In this document: positions 15,528 to 23,394 of the stretch, one piece after another
Layout of the letters: the number at the start of each line of letters is the position of its first letter
Position numbering within the stretch: the stretch's first letter is position 1
Assembly: GCA_021731285.1 (NCBI GenBank)
Contig: JAKFXR010000015.1
Coordinates: forward strand, 1-32,418
Length of the DNA: 32,418 nucleotides
Direction of reading: 5' to 3'
From: Polaromonas sp.
Lineage (GTDB): Bacteria > Pseudomonadota > Gammaproteobacteria > Burkholderiales > Burkholderiaceae_C
Translations under genes and position numbers: made by a program
Notes under the pieces: model-generated
The model's database searches: none
Told to the model about the DNA's origin: nothing
What the model saw: the letters and a program-made list of their open reading frames with translations, nothing else

Positions 15528-16302
15528 AATTGAGGTGCGCCACAACCGGCACATGGTCGCTGGGCCGCTCGTTCTTGCGTGGCAGCTTGTCGATCACGCA
15601 GGCACTGACGCGCGGCTTGAGCGCATCGCTGACCAGGATGTAGTCAATGCGCAGGCCGCGGTTGCGGCGAAACGCCATCTCGCGGTAGTCCCACCAGGAG
15701 TAGCTTTTTTCCGGCTGCTCGAACAGGCGAAACGCGTCGTGCAGCCCGAGGGCCAGCAGCGCCTGCAGGTGCTGCCGCTCCTCGGTGGTGTGATGGATGG
15801 TTTCGCGCAGGCCTTCGGCGTCATAGGTGTCGCGGTCATCACAGGTGATGTTGAAGTCACCGACCAGCACCAGCCGGGGATGGGCGGACAGCTCATCGCG
15901 CAGCCAGTTGCGCAGTCCCTCGAGCCACCGCATCTTGTACTCAAACTTGTCGGTGCCGGGCGCATGGCCGTTGACGAAGTAACCATTGACCACACGCAAC
16001 TCGCCCTGCGGTGTGTCCAGCGTGGCGGCAATCACGCGTGACTGCTCGTCGGTGAAGCCAACGATGTTCCTGACGATGTTGCGCGCCGGTGCGCGGCTCA
16101 AAATGGCGACGCCGTTGTAGGTTTTCTGTCCGAAGACGGCGCTCTGGTAGCCGGCGGCCGTCAGCGCATCGAGTGGAAACTTGTCGTCGGAGAGTTTCAG
16201 CTCCTGCAGGCACAGCACATCCACCGGATTGGCGGCCAGCCAGTCCAGCACCTGCGGCAGCCGCACCGCCAGCGAGTTGACGTTCCAGGTCGCAATTTTC
16301 AT
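15520..16302 (-). CDS. xthA: Exodeoxyribonuclease III (AP endonuclease)
   Basis: Repairs abasic sites and trims 3' ends of DNA. The 260-residue length is normal for the Xth family. Catalytic residues are visible: Asn7 (TWNVNS), Glu34 (CLQELK), GDFNI in the middle and Asp249-His250 (RPSDHVP) at the end; RGLRIDYILVSD is the family strand before the catalytic His. The start overlaps the folA stop by four bases (ATGA), showing translational coupling, so it is the last gene of a minus-strand thyA-folA-xthA unit. Copy B of the 43-base element encodes its final residues. Confidence 0.95.
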   Translation of the reverse strand: MKIATWNVNSLAVRLPQVLDWLAANPVDVLCLQELKLSDDKFPLDALTAAGYQSAVFGQKTYNGVAILSRAPARNIVRNIVGFTDEQSRVIAATLDTPQGELRVVNGYFVNGHAPGTDKFEYKMRWLEGLRNWLRDELSAHPRLVLVGDFNITCDDRDTYDAEGLRETIHHTTEERQHLQALLALGLHDAFRLFEQPEKSYSWWDYREMAFRRNRGLRIDYILVSDALKPRVSACVIDKLPRKNERPSDHVPVVAHLNLL

Positions 16303-16787
16303 GGGCGCTCCAGAGAGACAAAACTGAAGGCCTGGCCCTTGGCCGACACATGCGCACTGCGTGCCGTCTCGCGCCAGTCCGGTCCCAGTGTGGGGGCGTA
16401 GGCGTCACCCTCAAAATCAGCGTCGATCTCGGTGACTTCGGCGCGGGTGGCCAGCCGCTCGGTCTGCGCATAAATCTGCGCGCCGCCTATCACCCAGATC
16501 TCGGCCGCCCCGGCGGCGGACTGCAGCGCTTCGTCCAGGCTGGCGACGCGCAGCGCACCCTCAGCCTGCCAGTTGTCCTGACGCGTGATGACGATGTTGG
16601 TCCGGCCGGGCAGGGGACGGAACTTTGGCGGCAGCGAGTCCCAGGTCTTGCGCCCCATGATGACCGGGCAACCGTGTGTGAGTTGTTTGAAGTGCGCCAG
16701 ATCTTCCGGCAAATGCCAGGGCATGACGCCGTCCTTGCCAATCACGCCGTTGTTGGCACGGGCGTAGATGAGATTGATGCGCGCCAC
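16299..16787 (-). CDS. folA: Dihydrofolate reductase
   Basis: Reduces dihydrofolate to tetrahydrofolate with NADPH, regenerating the cofactor used up by thymidylate synthase. The 162 residues match chromosomal FolA. Motifs: INLIYARANNGVIGKDG, PWHLPEDLAHFK with the substrate-binding acid Asp29, VIMGRKTWDSLP, LPGRTNIVITR and WVIGGAQIYAQ. It lies seven bases after thyA and overlaps xthA by four, so the three are one transcript. Nothing suggests a mobile trimethoprim-resistance variant: there is no integron context and codon usage is like its neighbours. Confidence 0.96.
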   Translation of the reverse strand: MARINLIYARANNGVIGKDGVMPWHLPEDLAHFKQLTHGCPVIMGRKTWDSLPPKFRPLPGRTNIVITRQDNWQAEGALRVASLDEALQSAAGAAEIWVIGGAQIYAQTERLATRAEVTEIDADFEGDAYAPTLGPDWRETARSAHVSAKGQAFSFVSLERP

Positions 16788-16794
16788 GAAAACC

Positions 16795-17625
16795 TCAAAC
16801 AGCCACGGGGGCTTTTATACCGGCGTGATGCTGATAGTCCACAAACTCGAAATCCTCGAATTCGTAGTCGAAGATCGACGCTGGCTTGCGCTTGATTTTC
16901 AGGGTCGGGTAAGGGAAGGGCGCACGGCTCAGTTGCAGCGCCACCTGTTCGGCGTGATTGCTGTAGATGTGGCAGTCGCCCCCGGTCCAGATGAAGTCGC
17001 CGACGTCCAGGTCGCATTGCTGCGCCACCATGTGCGTCAGCAGCGCGTAGCTGGCGATGTTGAAGGGCACGCCGAGAAAAATGTCGGCGCTGCGCTGGTA
17101 GAGCTGGCAACTGAGCTTGCCTTTGCCACCCGGCACCGTGGCGGGGGCGACATAAAACTGGAAGAAGGCGTGGCAGGGCATCAAGGCCATTTTTGACAGG
17201 TCGGCCACGTTCCAGGCGCTGACGATGATGCGGCGCGAGTCGGGGTTGGTTTTCAGGGTCTTGATGACATCGCTGATCTGGTCGATGTGTCCGCCATCCG
17301 GCGTGGGCCAACTGCGCCACTGCACACCGTAGACGGGCCCGAGGTCGCCATCTTCGCGTGCCCATTCGTCCCAGATGGTGACGCCACGCTCCTTGAGCCA
17401 GTTGTTGTCGCTGGAGCCCTGCAGAAACCAGAGCAACTCATGCACGATGGACTTGAGGTGAACCTTCTTGGTGGTGACCAGTGGAAAGCCTTCGTTGAGG
17501 TCAAAACGCATCTGGTAGCCAAACACACTTTTGGTACCGGTGCCGGTACGGTCGGCCTTGAAAGCGCCCTGCGTGTCGACGTGGCGCATGAAATCTTCGT
17601 ACTGGGAGCGGATGGGGCGGGTCAT
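16795..17625 (-). CDS. thyA: Thymidylate synthase
   Basis: Converts dUMP to dTMP using methylene-tetrahydrofolate. From the ATG at 17625 it has 276 residues starting [16 protein letters not shown]; an in-frame ATG 45 bases upstream (17670) adds residues not typical of the family. Motifs: [12 protein letters not shown], the catalytic Cys151 in [31 protein letters not shown] and DCHIYSNH. There is a short linker ([13 protein letters not shown]) between the catalytic strand and the QRSAD loop, slightly longer than in E. coli (264 residues). It heads the tight thyA-folA-xthA unit and lies about 64 bases after the FAD-linked oxidase gene. Confidence 0.95.
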   Translation of the reverse strand: MTRPIRSQYEDFMRHVDTQGAFKADRTGTGTKSVFGYQMRFDLNEGFPLVTTKKVHLKSIVHELLWFLQGSSDNNWLKERGVTIWDEWAREDGDLGPVYGVQWRSWPTPDGGHIDQISDVIKTLKTNPDSRRIIVSAWNVADLSKMALMPCHAFFQFYVAPATVPGGKGKLSCQLYQRSADIFLGVPFNIASYALLTHMVAQQCDLDVGDFIWTGGDCHIYSNHAEQVALQLSRAPFPYPTLKIKRKPASIFDYEFEDFEFVDYQHHAGIKAPVAV

Positions 17626-17689
17626 TGGAAACCAGTCGGCTTGAAAGTCAGCTAAACACAGATGCGGCATGCCGCCGGGAAGGTTTTAA

Positions 17690-19111
17690 TTATGCCCGCA
17701 GCACCCGCCCCGGGTTCATCCGGTTGTGCGGGTCCAGCGCCTGTTTGATGGCGCGCATCATGCCCACGGCCACAGGCGATTTATGCTTCTCCAGCTTGTC
17801 GACTTTCAGTCCACCCACGCCATGCTCCGCCGAGATGGATCCGCCGAATCGTTGCACCGAGTCGTAGACCAGGCCATTGACACGCTCTTCCTGCTCGCGC
17901 AGAAAATCGGCCGCATCGCCAGCCACGGGCGCCTGCACGTTGTAGTGCAGGTTGCCGTCGCCCAGGTGGCCGAAGTTGACCAGGCGCACGCCGGGGATCG
18001 CTTCACCCAACAGTTTGTCGGTGACCCGCACAAACTCCGGAATCAGGGACACCGGTACCGAGATATCGTGCTTGATATTCAGGCCTTCCTCGGCCTGCGC
18101 CAGTGGAATGCTCTCGCGGATGTGCCACAGCTGGTGGGCTTGTTGCAGGTTTTCTGCCACCACCGCATCGGTCACGCAGCCATCTTCCATGGCGGTTTCA
18201 AGCAGGCGCTCAAACTGCTCGCGCGCGTGGCTTTCTGATTCATGGTCGGAGTTCTCGAGCAACACGCAATAAGGGGTGTCCTGATACAGCGGCACCCGTT
18301 GCTGCGGGAAATGCTTGGCGACCAGACCCAGCGCAAATTGCCCCATGACTTCAAAGCCCGTCAGGCCTGCACCCAGATGACGGTGCGCCAGCCCCAGCAA
18401 GGTGACGGCATCGTCCATGGACGGCACCGCAGCCCAGGCGGTCAACTGCGCCGCAGGCATGGGGTAGAGCTTCATGGTGGCTGCGGTGATGATGCCCAGG
18501 GTGCCTTCGCTGCCGATAAACAGGTCGCGCAAGTCGTAACCGGTGTTGTCCTTGCGCAGGCCGGACAGGCCCTCCCAGACCTCACCGGCGGCGGTCACCA
18601 CTTCGAGGCCCAGGCACAGATCACGCGCATTGCCATAACGCACCACCTGCGTGCCGCCGGCATTGCTGCCCAGGTTGCCGCCAATCGTGCAACTGCCTTC
18701 AGCGGCCAGGCTCAGCGGAAAAAGGAAGCCAGCCTTCTCGGCCGTCTCCTGCAGAGTTTGCAAAATGCAGCCGGCCTCCACTGTCATGGTCAGGTTGGCC
18801 GCGTCCATGGCCCGCACCTTGTTCATGCGCTGCAGGCTGAGCACCACCTGTCGTCCCGAGTCGTCGGGGGTGGAGCCTCCCACCAAGCCGGTGTTGCCGC
18901 CCTGCGGCACCAGGCTCACGCCGGCCGCTGAACAGGCCTGGACGACGCGCGCTACCTCGTCTGTGCTGGCAGGGCGCACCACCGCCAGCGCCTTGCCGCG
19001 CGAGCGTTTGCGCCAGTCAAGCTCCCAGGCCGACAGGTCGCCTTCTGACAGCACATACGTCGTGCCGACGATCTGGCGCAGGGAATCAAGAAAGGCCTGC
19101 ATGGACATCAC
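17690..19111 (-). CDS. FAD-linked oxidase, GlcD/D-lactate dehydrogenase type
   Basis: A 473-residue flavoprotein of the VAO/PCMH family that oxidises a 2-hydroxyacid (D-lactate, glycolate or D-2-hydroxyglutarate). The FAD-binding domain occupies about residues 35-215 with PQGGNTGLVGGS and GGNLGSNAGGTQVVRYGN as pyrophosphate-binding stretches; the C-terminal FAD-oxidase domain carries NFGHLGDGNLHYNV and SAEHGVGGLK, with histidines expected to bind metal and substrate carboxylate. There is no iron-sulfur domain and no glcE or glcF partner nearby, so a single-subunit D-lactate or D-2-hydroxyglutarate dehydrogenase is likelier than the glycolate oxidase complex. The start overlaps the end of the DUF2069 gene by four bases. 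Confidence 0.9.
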   Translation of the reverse strand: MMSMQAFLDSLRQIVGTTYVLSEGDLSAWELDWRKRSRGKALAVVRPASTDEVARVVQACSAAGVSLVPQGGNTGLVGGSTPDDSGRQVVLSLQRMNKVRAMDAANLTMTVEAGCILQTLQETAEKAGFLFPLSLAAEGSCTIGGNLGSNAGGTQVVRYGNARDLCLGLEVVTAAGEVWEGLSGLRKDNTGYDLRDLFIGSEGTLGIITAATMKLYPMPAAQLTAWAAVPSMDDAVTLLGLAHRHLGAGLTGFEVMGQFALGLVAKHFPQQRVPLYQDTPYCVLLENSDHESESHAREQFERLLETAMEDGCVTDAVVAENLQQAHQLWHIRESIPLAQAEEGLNIKHDISVPVSLIPEFVRVTDKLLGEAIPGVRLVNFGHLGDGNLHYNVQAPVAGDAADFLREQEERVNGLVYDSVQRFGGSISAEHGVGGLKVDKLEKHKSPVAVGMMRAIKQALDPHNRMNPGRVLRA

Positions 19112-19476
19112 GCCGCGGTGGGTGGTTGTTTAAGGCGGACACGCACGTGCATGGCGCAGGCTGTGAACAGCAGCAGGCACAGCGCCACCTCCAGCATGGC
19201 GAGGTAGTTGCCCGGCGGCTTGTCGCTCCAGGCGCGCACCACGCCCTCGGTGAAGTACAGCCAGACCATCAGGCTCAGCCAGCGGTAGGTGTACATGCGG
19301 TTTTTAAGAAGGCCCGCCAGCGGCAGGCACAACGGAAGCACCTTCAGGGCCAGCAGTGAGCCGCCGGGGCGCAAAGGTGCCAGCCACATCTCCCAGGCCA
19401 GGCCCAGAATGATCAGGGCGGACAAGCTGGCAACGGCCAGCCACCGGGTGGCGTCTATCTGCGAGGTTTTGTTCAT
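19108..19476 (-). CDS. DUF2069 inner membrane protein
   Basis: A 122-residue membrane protein with four hydrophobic helices (about 12-32, 40-57, 65-80, 90-110). The conserved centre LLKNRMYTYRWLSLMVWLYF followed by TEGVVRAWSD is characteristic of DUF2069, a family of unknown function common in beta- and gammaproteobacteria. It overlaps the FAD-linked oxidase by four bases, so it is first in the minus-strand operon. Its start is only 27 bases from the start of the divergent YihY gene, so promoters must lie in or very near the opposing coding sequences. Confidence 0.85.
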   Translation of the reverse strand: MNKTSQIDATRWLAVASLSALIILGLAWEMWLAPLRPGGSLLALKVLPLCLPLAGLLKNRMYTYRWLSLMVWLYFTEGVVRAWSDKPPGNYLAMLEVALCLLLFTACAMHVRVRLKQPPTAA

Positions 19477-19503
19477 AAGTGTGTCGATGGCATGATACCG
19501 GGG

Positions 19504-20718
19504 ATGAAATTTCAGCAGTCACTGCAGCAGTTATGGGAGGATTTGTCCCATTTTCCGTGGCGCGACACGGCCATCACGCTGCGCCAGCGCTTCCGGGAAG
19601 ACCACATGGGCCTGACGGCCAGCAGCCTGACCTTTACCACCAGCATTGCCCTGGTGCCGTTTTTCACGGTGGCGCTGGCCATCTTCACCGCTTTTCCCAT
19701 GTTCTCCAAGCTGCAGGGCGCGCTGCAGGTGTGGCTGGTCAACAGCCTGATTCCCGACAACATCTCCCGCCAGGTGCTGGGCTACCTCACGCAGTTTGCC
19801 AAACAGGCCAACAAGCTGGGCGTGGTGGGCCTGGGGGTGCTGCTGGGCACCGCGATCGCGCTGATCCTGACCATTGACCGCACGCTCAACGGCATCTGGC
19901 GCGTCAAGCGGCCCAGGCCGCTGGCACAGCGGGTGCTGATTTACTGGGCCGCCATCACCCTGGGCCCGCTGGTGCTGGGCGCCAGCCTGGCCGTGACCTC
20001 GTATGTACTTTCTGCGTCGCGTGGCCTGGTCGGCACCATGCCCGGGGCCTTGCGTGTGCTGCTGGATCTGCTGCAGTTTTTTCTGCTGGCCGGCGGTGTG
20101 GCCGCCTTGTACCGCTATGTGCCCAACACCTTTGTGCGCTGGGCCCACGCTTGGGTGGGTGGGCTGTTTGTGGCGTCCGGCATTGAGCTGGCCAAAAAAG
20201 CACTGACGTTGTACCTGAGCAGCGTGCCCACCTATTCACTGGTCTACGGCGCCTTCGCAACGCTGCCCATTCTGCTGGTCTGGATTTACCTCGCCTGGGT
20301 GATCGTCTTGCTGGGTGCGGTGATTGCGGCCTACCTCCCCAGCCTGATGGCCGGCGTGAAGCGGCGGGGCAGCGTGCACGGATGGCAGTTTCAGCTCGCG
20401 GTGGAGCTGTTGCAGCAATTGCATCAGGCGCGCAGCACGCCACGCATGGGCATGGAGGCCTCCCAACTGGCCCGCAGTCTGCAGGTCGACGTGCTGCAAC
20501 TCGAACCCGTGCTTGAGACACTGACCGCGCTGGACTGGATTGGCCAGTTGAGTGATACCGACGACGCCCACGAAGCGCGCTACCTGCTGCTGGTCGATCC
20601 TGATGCGACGGCCATGGACCCGCTGATGCGGCTGCTGTTGCTGAACCCGGAAGGCGCCATGGGGAATTTCTGGAAAAACGGTGGCTTGCCGGCCATGCGC
20701 CTGCGCGACGTGTTGTGA
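19504..20718 (+). CDS. YihY/BrkB family inner membrane protein
   Basis: A 404-residue inner membrane protein of the YihY (BrkB, formerly called ribonuclease BN by mistake) family. The N-terminal part holds about six membrane helices, starting with the family signature LTASSLTFTTSIALVPFFTV (about 35-55), followed by TIDRTLNGIWRVKRPR, a loop typical of the family, and YGAFATLPILLVWIYLAWVIV. The last 120 residues are soluble and winged-helix-like, as in other beta- and gammaproteobacterial members. Two starts are possible, ATG 19492 and ATG 19504; the second begins at the usual MKF position. The molecular function of the family is not established. Confidence 0.88.
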   Translation: MKFQQSLQQLWEDLSHFPWRDTAITLRQRFREDHMGLTASSLTFTTSIALVPFFTVALAIFTAFPMFSKLQGALQVWLVNSLIPDNISRQVLGYLTQFAKQANKLGVVGLGVLLGTAIALILTIDRTLNGIWRVKRPRPLAQRVLIYWAAITLGPLVLGASLAVTSYVLSASRGLVGTMPGALRVLLDLLQFFLLAGGVAALYRYVPNTFVRWAHAWVGGLFVASGIELAKKALTLYLSSVPTYSLVYGAFATLPILLVWIYLAWVIVLLGAVIAAYLPSLMAGVKRRGSVHGWQFQLAVELLQQLHQARSTPRMGMEASQLARSLQVDVLQLEPVLETLTALDWIGQLSDTDDAHEARYLLLVDPDATAMDPLMRLLLLNPEGAMGNFWKNGGLPAMRLRDVL

Positions 20719-20840
20719 CATCCCGGGGTACTTACCTGGCGACGGCCGCAATCATTGGCGAGGCTCGCAACCAGGCGTAAGAGTGCTGGCGTGAAGGCAT
20801 GGTCCGGCGCTATCGTCTGACTTTTTGTTGAGGAGAACCC

Positions 20841-21155
20841 ATGTCACTCAAACTTGCCGCCACAGGCCTGTCGGTCGCTGCACTGCTGCTCGGTTGCGGT
20901 ACGCGCGCACCTTCTCCGGGTGCCGGTCCCGCGCCCGCAACGCCCACCAGCGGTGTGTGCAACGCGCAAGGTCTTCAGTATGTGATTGGCAAGGTGCCCG
21001 GCGCCAGCGTTGTTGAGGAGGCGCGGCAGCGCTCGGGTGCCTGGATGGCGCGCGTGCTGCGCCCGGGGCAGGCGGTCACCATGGAGTTCAACGCCCAGCG
21101 TTTGAATCTGGATCTCGACGGTGCAGGCCTGATTGCCCGGGCGCGCTGCGGCTAG
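20841..21155 (+). CDS. I78-family peptidase inhibitor lipoprotein
   Basis: A 104-residue lipoprotein resembling peptidase inhibitor family I78, small proteins that bind serine proteases. AGGAGA at 20831-20836 fixes the start. The lipobox LLLGC places the lipidated cysteine at residue 19; a Pro/Ala/Gly-rich linker follows (about 20-38), then the I78 core: CNAQGLQYVIGK, ARQRSGAWMARVLRPGQAVTM, RLNLDLDGAGLIARARCG. The two cysteines of the core (in CNAQ and the final CG) match the conserved disulfide. It would be anchored in the periplasm, perhaps guarding against incoming or own proteases. It is preceded by a 122-base gap and converges on the S4 protein. Confidence 0.88.
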   Translation: MSLKLAATGLSVAALLLGCGTRAPSPGAGPAPATPTSGVCNAQGLQYVIGKVPGASVVEEARQRSGAWMARVLRPGQAVTMEFNAQRLNLDLDGAGLIARARCG

Positions 21156-21186
21156 TCGGATTTTTTATCGAGTCAAAGTGGCGTTC

Positions 21187-21229
21187 TGCCCTTGTACCGT
21201 GCGTCTACCTTGCTATGAGTTCAATAGCA
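21187..21229. repeat. 43-base dispersed element, copy C
   Basis: Begins TGCCCTTGTACCGTGCG and ends CAATAGCA; its second hairpin is TGCTAT/ATAGCA (21211-21229 region). It lies in the convergent gap and ends two bases before the stop codon (21232-21234) of the minus-strand S4-protein gene. The first hairpin is weaker than in copies A and B. Confidence 0.6.
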
Positions 21230-21231
21230 CT

Positions 21232-21636
21232 TCAGGAGTCGACAGACGCACTCCAGCGGTCGCCCCAGGCCTTGTCCATGTCACGCCGGTTGCGTTTGGT
21301 CGGGCGGCCATGCTCCAGGCTGCCAGCAGGCTCGGTGTTCAGCCGGCGCTGCTCGGCGGCGAGTTCGCGTTGGCGGATGCTGTCCGGGGTTTCCTCGTAA
21401 AGCTGTTGCGCCACGGGGGCCGCGCCGCGCTGCTGGCTCAGTCCGCGCACGACCACACGGCGCAGCACCGGCCCCTGGCGCAGGTCCACGGTGTCGCCGG
21501 TTTTGACCTCGCGCGCAGGCTTGGCCTCCTGGCCGTTGACCTGCACCCGGCCTTTGCCAATGTCCTCGGTGGCCAGCGAGCGCGTCTTGTAAAACCGCGC
21601 GGCCCAGAGCCACTTGTCGATGCGCATTTTTTCCAT
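21232..21636 (-). CDS. hslR: S4-domain RNA-binding protein, Hsp15-like
   Basis: Hsp15 binds 50S subunits that carry a stranded nascent chain and helps recycle them after heat shock. The 134-residue product (from the ATG at 21636; 21627 is also possible) begins with the S4 domain: MRIDKWLWAARFYKTRSLAT, then GRVQVNGQEAKPAREVKTGD, the classic S4 loop that contacts RNA. The C-terminal 50 residues are basic and disordered-looking, ending with NRRDMDKAWGDRW, as in Hsp15. The length matches E. coli HslR (133 residues). It stands alone on its strand. Confidence 0.9.
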   Translation of the reverse strand: MEKMRIDKWLWAARFYKTRSLATEDIGKGRVQVNGQEAKPAREVKTGDTVDLRQGPVLRRVVVRGLSQQRGAAPVAQQLYEETPDSIRQRELAAEQRRLNTEPAGSLEHGRPTKRNRRDMDKAWGDRWSASVDS

Positions 21637-21753
21637 CCATGGCCATTGTGGCACCCCTGGCCAGCATAAGCATTTCCCCTATGCAGCAGACAGCTATTGC
21701 CCATCTCCTGAGGTGCATGATGGCGGTCTGGTCACATGAACAAGGAGACTTTG

Positions 21754-22710
21754 ATGCGTCGCGATGTTTTTCTCAAAACCCTGGCAGCTTTGGCCGCCGC
21801 AAGTGCCTTGCCGCCCGTCCTGGCCGCAGCCAACATCAGGATGATGATCCCCGCCAACCCGGGCGGCGGCTGGGACACCACCGGACGCGCTTTGGGTAGA
21901 GCCCTGCAGGAGTCCGGTGCGGCGTCTGCTGTCACCTATGACAACAAGGGCGGCGCAGCCGGTGCCCTGGGCCTGGCCCAGTTCGTCAATGGCAGCAAGA
22001 ACGATCCCAACGCCCTCATGGTGATGGGCGCGGTCATGCTGGGCGGCATCATCACCGGCAAGCCACCGGTCAACCTGAGCCAGGCCACACCGGTTGCGCG
22101 ACTGACCAGTGAGTACAACGTCTTTGTGCTGCCCGCCAACTCGCCGCTCAAGACCATGAAAGACGTGGTTGAGCAACTCAAGAAGGACCCCGGCAGCGTC
22201 AAGTGGGGCGGCGGTTCGCGTGGCTCCACCGAGCACATTGCGGCGGCCATGATTGCGCGTGAGGTCGGCGTGGACCCCGCGAAGATCAACTACGTGGCTT
22301 TCCGCGGTGGCGGCGAGGCCATCGCCGCCATTCTGGGCGGCAATGTCACCGTGGGGGGCAGCGGCTACAGCGAATTTGCCGAGCACATCGCCAGCGGAAA
22401 AATGCGTGCGCTCGCCGTCACTTCGGAGGCCCGCCTCAAGGGGGTCAACGTGCCCACGCTCAAAGAGCAGGGCATCAACGTGACGCTGGGCAACTGGCGC
22501 GGCGTGTACGGCGCGCCTGGCATCAGCGCGGCGCAGCGCAAGGACCTGACCGAGATGGTGGTCAAGGCCCTCAAGACCAAAGCCTGGACCGAGGCGCTGG
22601 AGAAAAACAACTGGACGCCCGCGGTGCTGACCGGCGCCGAGTTCGAGAAATTTGTTGACGACGATTTCGCCAGCCTGCGCGCGACCATGGTCAAGTCGGG
22701 CATGGTTTAG
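21754..22710 (+). CDS. tctC: TctC/Bug-type periplasmic solute-binding protein
   Basis: The extracytoplasmic receptor of a tripartite tricarboxylate transporter, binding a carboxylate in the periplasm and handing it to TctAB. AAGGAG at 21742-21747 favours the ATG at 21754 over the ATG at 21736, giving 318 residues with a signal peptide (MRRDVFLKTLAALAAASALPPVLA). The mature protein starts NIRMMIPANPGGGWDTTGRA, the Bug-family ligand loop; NKGGAAGALGLAQF and WGGGSRGSTEHIAA are further family stretches. The ligand cannot be predicted: Bug proteins bind citrate, glutarate, terephthalate, nicotinate and many others. It is separated from tctB by a hairpin-rich repeat (22716-22829), which may let it be made in excess over the membrane subunits. 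Confidence 0.92.
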   Translation: MRRDVFLKTLAALAAASALPPVLAAANIRMMIPANPGGGWDTTGRALGRALQESGAASAVTYDNKGGAAGALGLAQFVNGSKNDPNALMVMGAVMLGGIITGKPPVNLSQATPVARLTSEYNVFVLPANSPLKTMKDVVEQLKKDPGSVKWGGGSRGSTEHIAAAMIAREVGVDPAKINYVAFRGGGEAIAAILGGNVTVGGSGYSEFAEHIASGKMRALAVTSEARLKGVNVPTLKEQGINVTLGNWRGVYGAPGISAAQRKDLTEMVVKALKTKAWTEALEKNNWTPAVLTGAEFEKFVDDDFASLRATMVKSGMV

Positions 22711-22715
22711 GGTTT

Positions 22716-22829
22716 TGTCATTGCGGGCCCCGGATCAAGTCCGGGGCAGGCCCGACCCGCAATCCATGTCGCTTAAATCCAGGCTGGTAGTCAAACCACC
22801 ATGGATTCCGGATCCAGTCCGGGATGACA
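22716..22829. repeat. Hairpin-rich palindromic repeat between tctC and tctB
   Basis: Begins TGTCATTGCGGGC and ends GGGATGACA, with inner dyads CCCCGGATCAAGTCCGGGG and TCCGGATCCAGTCCGGGA. A further CTCCGGGGTGACAG follows at 22836-22849. The same type of unit (TGTCAT..ATGACA ends, GATC-centred hairpins) lies at 28517-28608, again right after a solute-binding protein gene. No U tract follows, so it is not a standard terminator. Confidence 0.75.
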
Positions 22830-22872
22830 AGCGGAGCTCCGGGGTGACAGAACTTGATCGAAGGAGGAAACA

Positions 22873-23394
22873 ATGACACCAACATCTCCATCCACAACAC
22901 AAACCCGCCTGCAAACCCTGGTCGGCGCCGGCGTGGTCCTGCTGGGTGCGGGCCTTGCCTTCGGGGCCATCAGCATCCCGTCGGCAGCAGGGTATGCGGG
23001 CGTCGGCCCGAATTTTCTGCCCTGGGTGGTGGCACTCGCCTTGTGTGTTTGTGGTGGCTGTCTGGTGTGGGAGGCGCGCACTGGCGGGTTTCGCCATGCC
23101 GATGCGCCGGACGCTGCAGCACCTGCGCACTGGGCCGGTTTTGCCTGGGTTTCTGCCGGCCTGCTGGCCAACGCGGCGCTGATCACCAGCATCGGTTTTA
23201 TTCTGGCCTGTACCCTGTGTTTTGTGCTGGCGGTGCAGGGCTTGCGCGGCGCCGAAGGTCACACCGGTGTGGACCCCGCGAGGTGGATCAAAAACGCGCT
23301 GATCGGCTTTGCGATTTCTGCGCCGGTGTACTGGGCCTTCACCCAGTTTCTGGGCATCAACCTGCCAGGCCTCACCACAAGCGGGTGGCTTTGA
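22873..23394 (+). CDS. tctB: TctB small membrane subunit of a tripartite tricarboxylate transporter
   Basis: The small, poorly conserved membrane subunit of TTT transporters. AAGGAGGAAA at 22861-22870 sets the start; 173 residues follow. Four hydrophobic helices are seen at about 14-37, 48-65, 87-122 (a hairpin-like long stretch) and 143-160, as in other TctB proteins. The GPNFLPWVVALALCVCG stretch after the first helix is typical of the family. Its stop codon (23392-23394) directly abuts the tctA ATG, so the two membrane subunits are translationally coupled. Confidence 0.9.
   Translation: MTPTSPSTTQTRLQTLVGAGVVLLGAGLAFGAISIPSAAGYAGVGPNFLPWVVALALCVCGGCLVWEARTGGFRHADAPDAAAPAHWAGFAWVSAGLLANAALITSIGFILACTLCFVLAVQGLRGAEGHTGVDPARWIKNALIGFAISAPVYWAFTQFLGINLPGLTTSGWL

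Noticed and set aside
16299-16787. folA as a trimethoprim-resistance cassette
   Set aside because: It is operonic with thyA and xthA by tight spacing and overlap, with native codon use and no integron features, so it is the chromosomal gene.
17664-17675. Perfect 12-base palindrome GCGGCATGCCGC upstream of thyA
   Set aside because: Too short and with no T tract or matching partner to be a terminator or to name as an operator.
21754-21780. Twin-arginine (Tat) signal in TctC (MRRDVFLK)
   Set aside because: The arginine pair is two residues, not one, from FLK, and TctC-type receptors normally use the Sec route.
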